Part shown: one piece after another, positions 1-4,375 of the stretch
Layout of the letters: each line of letters opens with the position of its first letter
Position numbering within the stretch: the stretch's first letter is position 1
Source of the DNA: Sphingobacteriia bacterium
Lineage (GTDB): Bacteria; Bacteroidota; Bacteroidia; UBA7662
Direction: 5' to 3'
Assembly (NCBI GenBank): GCA_009926245.1
Contig: RFPG01000085.1
Coordinates: 1 to 6,090, forward strand
DNA length: 6,090 bases
Notes under the pieces: model-generated
Database searches by the model: none
The model's input: the letters and a program-made list of their open reading frames with translations, nothing else
What the model was told of the DNA's origin: nothing
Made by a program: the position numbers and the translations under genes

Positions 1-691
1 CCTGCTGTACCGGGGCAAAAACCTGGACCGACGCAAAAAAACCTACAAAATCCTGGAGCAAAAAGGCTTGGTGGTCCAAAGCGATCCCCTCAAGGACCGG
101 CAATTGGAGTCTTGGTTGGACGAAAAAGTAGCGGGACATGGTTTCAAACTCAATCCCCAAGCCAAAGCCCTGCTCTTGGAATTTGTGGGCAATCGACCGG
201 ATCTGCTTGCATCCGAGATCGAAAAACTCAGCCTCAACCTTCGGGAAGGTGAACGCATTGAACCCGAGCATATTGAAAAATACGTAGGAATTTCGAGGGA
301 GTACAATGTGTTTGAACTCCAAGACGCCCTCGGAGAACAAGACGCGACCAGGGCCTACCGATTGGCCGTCCATCTGGGACAGCAACCCAAAGCCTCCAAT
401 TTTAGTTTGCCCCTTTGTGTGGGGACCCTCTATGCTTTTTATCAAAAAGTAGCCCTGGTCCACGAGGCCTCGGATGCAGCCCCTCAGGCGTTGGCGACCT
501 TGCTCGGCGTGCATCCGTATTTTGTTACGGCTTATCGCAAATACGCCCGTTCCCTGCGTCCGCCCCGGCTTCGGCGCAGTATACGCATCCTCATGGAATA
601 CGATCTCAAATCCAAAGGAATGGGGCAAGGAGGACAGATCGGCGAGGCGGAACTGACCCGTGAAATGATCCAGCAATTGCTGCTGGATTAG
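1..691 (+). CDS. holA: DNA polymerase III subunit delta, 5'-truncated by window edge
   Basis: The delta subunit of the clamp loader opens the sliding clamp and helps load it on DNA in the replisome. The reading frame is open from base 2 to the TAG at 689-691, giving 229 residues. The family is usually about 340 residues, so roughly 110 N-terminal residues (most of the first AAA+-like domain) lie outside the window. Visible landmarks, numbered in the fragment, are the basic LDRRKK near residue 8, the GISREYNVFELQ block at 96-107 that begins the C-terminal collar domain, and EYDLKSKG at 199-206 near the end. These match the form I know from Bacteroidota. A TTG at base 68 could be read as a start, but homologous sequence continues upstream of it to the window edge, so the gene is cut by the window rather than short. 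It converges on ribF with only 9 bases between the stops. Confidence 0.93.
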   Translation, partial: LLYRGKNLDRRKKTYKILEQKGLVVQSDPLKDRQLESWLDEKVAGHGFKLNPQAKALLLEFVGNRPDLLASEIEKLSLNLREGERIEPEHIEKYVGISREYNVFELQDALGEQDATRAYRLAVHLGQQPKASNFSLPLCVGTLYAFYQKVALVHEASDAAPQALATLLGVHPYFVTAYRKYARSLRPPRLRRSIRILMEYDLKSKGMGQGGQIGEAELTREMIQQLLLD

Positions 692-700
692 CCTATTGAT

Positions 701-1633
701 TTAGCGACCTTCGAAGTACAGTCGAGCCCTGGACTCGTCCAAGCGGATCTGGCTTTGCAATTCTTCGAGGCTATCAAATTTGCGATCGTCCCTCAAGCGG
801 CTCAAAAAACGAATGGTCATTTCTTGGCCATACAAATCACCTTCGTAATCCATCACATGGACCTCGATCACCGACTTTCCATGGCTCTGAAGGGTTGGGC
901 GAGGACCGATGTACGCCATGCTTTGTTTCCAATCCGAACCAACCCGGGCATGGACCGCATAGATTCCTGATTTGGGAATTAATTTGTTGGGGTCGTCCAC
1001 CGAAAGGTTGGCCGTCGGATAACCCAAACGTCGTCCGACCTGATCCCCGTGTACCACCGTGCCGCTCAAGGTATACGGATACCCCAAAAACATTTGGGCC
1101 AAAGCCACATCACCGCTTTCCAACGAATGACGGATTTTGGTGGAGGAAACAGCCATCTGATCCAAAGCCTGTCGTCCTATTTCTTGAACCGTAAAAGGCC
1201 ACCGTTCGGTCATTTGCTGCAAAAAAGCATAATCCCCTTCCCGGTCCTTCCCAAAACGATGGTTGTATCCAATGACCAAGTGGGCAACGCCCATGCCTTG
1301 GACCAATCGGCCCAAAAATTCAGCCGCTGTTTGATTGGAAAATTCCTTGTCAAAGGGGACCACAAACAAGATGTCCAGCCCCAAAGCTTCTAACATTTCC
1401 TGTTTTTCGCGGTTGCTGCTCAAGAGCTTCAATTTGTCTGGGTCTTTGTTAAGAACCATGCGGGGGTGCGGATCAAAGGTCATGAGGGTCGCCAGGCATT
1501 GCCGCTCTTTGGCTTCGCGCACCAAGGCCGAGATAATTTCGGCATGGGCCAAATGCACCCCATCGTAGGAACCCATGGTGAGGGCCAAGGGTGCCGACTT
1601 GCGGTATTCTTCCAGGTTGTTAACGACGAGCAT
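701..1633 (-). CDS. ribF: Bifunctional riboflavin kinase / FAD synthetase RibF
   Basis: This cytosolic enzyme phosphorylates riboflavin to FMN and adenylylates FMN to FAD. The 310-residue product has the usual two-domain length. The N-terminal nucleotidyltransferase domain (about 1-185) has GSYDGVHLAH at 21-30, TFDPHP at 52-57, GYNHRFGKDREGDY at 122-135 and SSTKIR at 163-168. The C-terminal kinase domain (about 186-305) has GRRLGYPTANL at 200-210 (PTAN is the kinase signature), GPRPT at 243-247, IEVHVMDYEGDLYG at 256-269 with the conserved Glu257, and RDDRKF. In the first motif the usual HxGH is HLAH, Ala29 for Gly. Tyr241 stands where I expect Asn in the usual NIGxRPT. The open frame extends 85 codons further upstream, but that part lies inside truB and looks like no RibF. 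The ATG at 1633 puts the first motif at the expected distance. This start overlaps the truB stop by 14 bases, suggesting translational coupling. It is the last gene of the block. Confidence 0.95.
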   Translation of the reverse strand: MLVVNNLEEYRKSAPLALTMGSYDGVHLAHAEIISALVREAKERQCLATLMTFDPHPRMVLNKDPDKLKLLSSNREKQEMLEALGLDILFVVPFDKEFSNQTAAEFLGRLVQGMGVAHLVIGYNHRFGKDREGDYAFLQQMTERWPFTVQEIGRQALDQMAVSSTKIRHSLESGDVALAQMFLGYPYTLSGTVVHGDQVGRRLGYPTANLSVDDPNKLIPKSGIYAVHARVGSDWKQSMAYIGPRPTLQSHGKSVIEVHVMDYEGDLYGQEMTIRFLSRLRDDRKFDSLEELQSQIRLDESRARLYFEGR

Positions 1634-2360
1634 GTTCCGTTGGGGAATCGATTTGCAAAAATGCGTCAAAATCTTCAAGCTGAAACGCTTGGTCCAAGGT
1701 AATGGAACCAATTCCTGTTCGACGCAGGCCCTCCAGGTAGGCGCCGCATCCCCAATAGGCTCCCAAATCATGGGCCAGGGACCGGATATACGTTCCCTTG
1801 CCGCAACGGATTCGCAAATCCATTTGAGGTTTATTCCATCCCAGCAGGTCGATAGCCTCGATATGCACCGTTCTGGCCTGCATTTCAAGGCTCTTTCCCT
1901 GCCGAGCCCTCGTATAGGACCTCACCCCGTCCACCTTAATCGCCGAATAAGCCGGGGGCTTTTGTTGAATCAACCCAACCATGGTCCCCAAGCCTTCCAG
2001 GATGGTCTTGGGTTCCAAATCAAAATCGACACCGCTGCTTTGAACCGGAGTTTCCAAATCGTAGGATTCGGTGACCGCCCCAAGAACGACCGAGGCCTCG
2101 TAGGTTTTGACACCGCCCATCCATTGGTCAATTTCTTTGGTTTTGGCACCCATACAAAGAATCAGCAAACCGTCTGCCAATGGATCCAAGGTCCCGGCAT
2201 GTCCGACTTTGGCGCCCTTCAAGCGGTTGCGCACCCGACGTACCACGTCAAAGCTGGTCCAAGTTCGGGGCTTGTGCACCGGCAAAACGGAACCGGCCTT
2301 CAGGATTTCCAACGAAGGCAGTCCGCTTTGTTTAGTCCAAAGTCCATCCACCCCAGACAT
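1620..2360 (-). CDS. truB: tRNA pseudouridine(55) synthase TruB
   Basis: TruB converts U55 in the T-loop of elongator tRNAs to pseudouridine. From the ATG at 2360 the product is 246 residues, close to the short form without a C-terminal PUA domain. Landmarks are HKPRTWTSFDVVRRVR at 29-44, GHAGTLDPLADGLL at 53-66 with catalytic Asp59, GVKTYEASVVLG at 83-94, KPPAYSAIKVDGVRSY at 134-149 and GKGTYIRSLAHDLG at 187-200. The family usually starts about 10 residues before the KPxxWTS motif, so the roughly 20 residues from this ATG look slightly long. An in-frame GTG at 2351 or TTG at 2312 could be the true start. A further upstream ATG at 2420 would add 20 residues encoded inside uppP and is unlikely. 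The chosen start overlaps the uppP stop (2332) by 29 bases, and the truB stop overlaps ribF by 14. I see no Shine-Dalgarno sequence. Function is certain, the exact start is not. Confidence 0.94.
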   Translation of the reverse strand: MSGVDGLWTKQSGLPSLEILKAGSVLPVHKPRTWTSFDVVRRVRNRLKGAKVGHAGTLDPLADGLLILCMGAKTKEIDQWMGGVKTYEASVVLGAVTESYDLETPVQSSGVDFDLEPKTILEGLGTMVGLIQQKPPAYSAIKVDGVRSYTRARQGKSLEMQARTVHIEAIDLLGWNKPQMDLRIRCGKGTYIRSLAHDLGAYWGCGAYLEGLRRTGIGSITLDQAFQLEDFDAFLQIDSPTEHARR

Positions 2361-3120
2361 AGGCCACCAAAAACAACAAACCAACCAAAATTCGATAATA
2401 ACCAAAGGCCTTGAATCCAAACCGATCGATCCCCACGATGAAGGCCTTCACGGCCAACAGGGCAACCCCAAAAGCAACGAGTCCCCCGGTCAAGAGCATA
2501 GGCCAGGTACTCGAGGATATCTGATCGTATTGCTTGAGCAGATCGTAACCCGTGGCAGCCGCCATGGTTGGCAAGGCCAACAAAAAACTTAACTCGGCGG
2601 CTAGGCTTCGACTCAGCCCCACCGAAACCCCGCCAAAAATGGTAGCAGCCGCCCTGGAAACCCCGGGAATCATGCTGATGCATTGGACCAGACCTACCTT
2701 TAGCAAGGCCGTGTACGGCATGCTTTCAATGGATGCGTGCCGGGATTCTCGACGATCCGACCAACGGTCTAATAAAATCAAAACGATCCCACCCACCACC
2801 AAGGAAATGCTCACCGTTACCGCGTTAAACAAATATTCTTTGATGGTTTGGTAGGCCAAAAATCCCACCAACCCGGTCGGCAAAAAGGCAATGAACAATT
2901 TGAAATAAATAACCGGTCCCCTCAAGAACCGGGGGTAATAAAGGGTCAAGACCGCAAGGATGGCACCTAATTGAATAAAAACTTCAAACAACTCCAGCAA
3001 AGGGGTTTGTTTCCAGCCCATTAGGGAGGAAACCAAAATCATGTGACCGGTCGATGAAACCGGCAAAAACTCGGTCAGGCCCTCGACAATCGCCAGAACC
3101 CAAACGGCCAGCCAATCCAT
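2332..3120 (-). CDS. uppP: Undecaprenyl-diphosphatase UppP (BacA family)
   Basis: This integral membrane phosphatase removes a phosphate from undecaprenyl diphosphate, regenerating the lipid carrier for peptidoglycan and surface-glycan synthesis. Its activity can also raise bacitracin tolerance. The 262 residues match the family length. Signature 1, EGLTEFLPVSSTGH at 13-26, holds the conserved Glu13, Glu17 and His26. Signature 2, PGVSRAAATIFGG at 152-164, holds Ser155, Arg156 and Thr160. The position after SR is Ala where Ser is common. Hydrophobic helices are visible at about 44-60, 72-92, 100-117, 175-191, 207-226 and 239-257, and the C-terminal KAFGYYRILVG block is typical. Its ATG shares one base with the stop of the upstream DUF3098 gene (TAATG, 3122-3118), a classic coupled junction. 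truB begins before its end. Confidence 0.96.
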   Translation of the reverse strand: MDWLAVWVLAIVEGLTEFLPVSSTGHMILVSSLMGWKQTPLLELFEVFIQLGAILAVLTLYYPRFLRGPVIYFKLFIAFLPTGLVGFLAYQTIKEYLFNAVTVSISLVVGGIVLILLDRWSDRRESRHASIESMPYTALLKVGLVQCISMIPGVSRAAATIFGGVSVGLSRSLAAELSFLLALPTMAAATGYDLLKQYDQISSSTWPMLLTGGLVAFGVALLAVKAFIVGIDRFGFKAFGYYRILVGLLFLVAYVWGGWTLD

Positions 3121-3386
3121 TAGGACCGGGGACGGTAGAGAATGGCGGCTAATTCAACCAAGTACCCCAAGGAAATGACCAACGGCGCCAAGGTGATTTT
3201 GGTGAAGGAGTAGATGTCTTCTTTGCCGATCATCAGCAGATTTCCCACCACCAGCAAGACCAGTCCCAACAACATCAAGCGATAATTCATCGGGCCAAAC
3301 AAAGGCGCACCCTTGCGACGAAAAGCATCCGTGATGGAAGACGATGGGGCGTTGGCGGTTTTGGTAGAAGTTGCTTTGTAGGCCAT
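3120..3386 (-). CDS. DUF3098 family small membrane protein, function unknown
   Basis: This 88-residue protein has a hydrophilic, Ser/Thr/Ala-rich N-terminus (1-32, probably disordered) followed by two predicted membrane helices at about 35-54 and 63-84. A short polar loop, GKEDIYSFTKIT, links them. The order NYRLMLLGL, then LLMIGKEDIYSF, then ITLAPLVISLGYLVELAAI matches what I know as DUF3098, found in Bacteroidota between ftsX and uppP. The family has no established function that I know of. Both tails are predicted to lie on the same side of the membrane; the basic FRRKG before helix 1 and YRPR after helix 2 suggest the cytoplasmic side. It starts 31 bases after ftsX and its stop overlaps the uppP start by one base. 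Its position suggests, without proving, a role with FtsX or UppP. The family assignment is from memory of its sequence pattern and neighbours. Confidence 0.88.
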   Translation of the reverse strand: MAYKATSTKTANAPSSSITDAFRRKGAPLFGPMNYRLMLLGLVLLVVGNLLMIGKEDIYSFTKITLAPLVISLGYLVELAAILYRPRS

Positions 3387-3417
3387 AACGAGGGAACGGT
3401 AGGGGGCTCAAAAGGAT

Positions 3418-4293
3418 TTAGTGCAATTGATCCGATTCAAGGCGAAGATACTTGTTGAGGGCCACATAATGGCTCAACCAACCGGTCAGGAGGGAAAAGC
3501 CCAGCAATCCCCCCGCCAAAACCAAGGCCTGAAGCCCCGCACCGGGGTAATTCAAATCAGGGGCCCACTGCAGAACCCAGGCCATGGTACCCAACAGGAG
3601 AACGCAGCCCCCCGCCCAGGCCATGATCGACCATTTCAAAGCCCTGCGCAGGTAGGGTTGGCGAATAAATCGATCATCCGCACCTACCAATTGCATGGAA
3701 CGAATCAAATGTCGGTCGGCAAAGAGGACCAAGCGAACCGATTGGTCAATCAAAAGCCAGGTCAACCCAAAAAGCGCCCCGCTCAATCCCAAGAGAATCC
3801 AAGCCATGGTGCCAAAATTGCGTTCAAGGGAGGCCAGCAAGCGAACGGGGTATGCGACATCGCTCACCAAAGGCAAAACGGCCAATTTGCGCTGGAGTTC
3901 ATCGAAAGCTACCTTTTCACCGAATCGGTAATGGACACGAACCTTGACCGATGCCAGCAAAGGATTTTCGCCCAAAAAGTCAACGAAATCCTCCCCCAAT
4001 TCTTGGCTCATTTCTCGGGCTGCCTCATCGCGACTTACAAATCGAACCTGTTTGACCTCGGGCATCCGGCGAACCGTTTGTAACAATGCTCGAATCTCAG
4101 CAGGCTGCGCTTCTTGACGCAAAAAAACCTGAATCTCTACGTTTTCATGCAAGTATTCGACCCACCATCGGGCCTGCACCGCAATGATTCCCATCAGGCC
4201 CAACAAAAAAAGCACCAAACCCTGCGATCCAAAGGCCGAAACCCTGGAACGGGAGACCGATGAACGCAGGAGCGTGGGGGCGGTGAGCTTCAT
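3418..4293 (-). CDS. ftsX: Cell division protein FtsX (ABC-transporter-like permease)
   Basis: FtsX is the membrane partner of the ATPase FtsE. The complex sits at the division site and activates peptidoglycan hydrolases through its extracytoplasmic loop. From the ATG at 4293 the product is 291 residues, the usual length. Helix 1 spans about 24-42. A large periplasmic domain follows (about 43-160), including EIQVFLRQEAQPAEI and the ENPLLASVKV block at 109-118 (usually ENPLPxS). Helices 2-4 lie near 163-182, 222-241 and 254-276, and a cytoplasmic IRSMQLVGADDRFIRQPYL at 197-214 fits the coupling region that contacts FtsE. An upstream in-frame ATG at 4368 would add 25 residues encoded in the divergent promoter region, with a poor family match, so I chose 4293. 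No ftsE is adjacent, so FtsE must be encoded elsewhere. This is the first gene of the minus-strand block, divergent from leuS. Confidence 0.94.
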   Translation of the reverse strand: MKLTAPTLLRSSVSRSRVSAFGSQGLVLFLLGLMGIIAVQARWWVEYLHENVEIQVFLRQEAQPAEIRALLQTVRRMPEVKQVRFVSRDEAAREMSQELGEDFVDFLGENPLLASVKVRVHYRFGEKVAFDELQRKLAVLPLVSDVAYPVRLLASLERNFGTMAWILLGLSGALFGLTWLLIDQSVRLVLFADRHLIRSMQLVGADDRFIRQPYLRRALKWSIMAWAGGCVLLLGTMAWVLQWAPDLNYPGAGLQALVLAGGLLGFSLLTGWLSHYVALNKYLRLESDQLH

Positions 4294-4375
4294 AAGTCGC
4301 AAAAATAAAACAAATAAGCCCCGTAGCCTTGGTCTTGGCTTTGAACTAAATTCGCCTGAATTCAACACCCTACCC
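4294..4375. promoter_or_regulatory. Divergent promoter region between ftsX operon and leuS
   Basis: This 82-base AT-rich gap separates two divergent transcription units and should hold both promoters unless they lie within genes. Compared with the Bacteroidota consensus (TTTG near -33, TAnnTTTG near -7), the minus strand has an exact -7 match, TATTTTTG at 4307-4300, only 6 bases before the ftsX ATG and with no clear -33 partner. The plus strand has TAAATTCG at 4347-4354 (one mismatch), which would start leuS transcripts near 4360; no good -33 partner is visible. A small inverted repeat, AATTC-GCCT-GAATT at 4349-4362, overlaps that element and could be an operator or chance. No T-box, leader peptide or attenuator is visible before leuS. 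That this gap is regulatory is inferred from the gene layout; the individual elements are weak. Confidence 0.4.

Noticed and set aside
68..691. A complete small gene starting at the TTG at base 68
   Set aside because: Delta-subunit homology continues upstream of this codon to the window edge, so it is an internal codon of holA.
1634..1888. An 85-residue N-terminal extension of RibF from the ATG at 1888
   Set aside because: The extension is encoded within conserved truB sequence in another frame and resembles no RibF N-terminus. The ATG at 1633 gives the normal length.
1575..2414. A 279-codon open frame on the plus strand opposite truB and the start of ribF
   Set aside because: It crosses two well-supported minus-strand genes, has no recognisable domain and a low-complexity composition. 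It is an antisense shadow.
2632..2670. UppP signature reading SRAAAT instead of SRSxAT as evidence of a defective enzyme
   Set aside because: Ser155, Arg156 and Thr160 and the first signature's Glu13, Glu17 and His26 are intact. Ala for Ser at the next position is a mild change that does not argue for loss of function.
3421..4083. A 220-codon open frame on the plus strand opposite ftsX
   Set aside because: It is antisense to ftsX. The Gln/Lys/Asn-rich translation is the complement of hydrophobic codons, not a protein signature.
4349..4362. Inverted repeat AATTC-GCCT-GAATT upstream of leuS as a terminator or riboswitch
   Set aside because: The arms are only 5 bases, AT-rich and not followed by a T-run. 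It is too weak for a terminator and shows no riboswitch architecture; kept only as a possible operator inside the intergenic entry.
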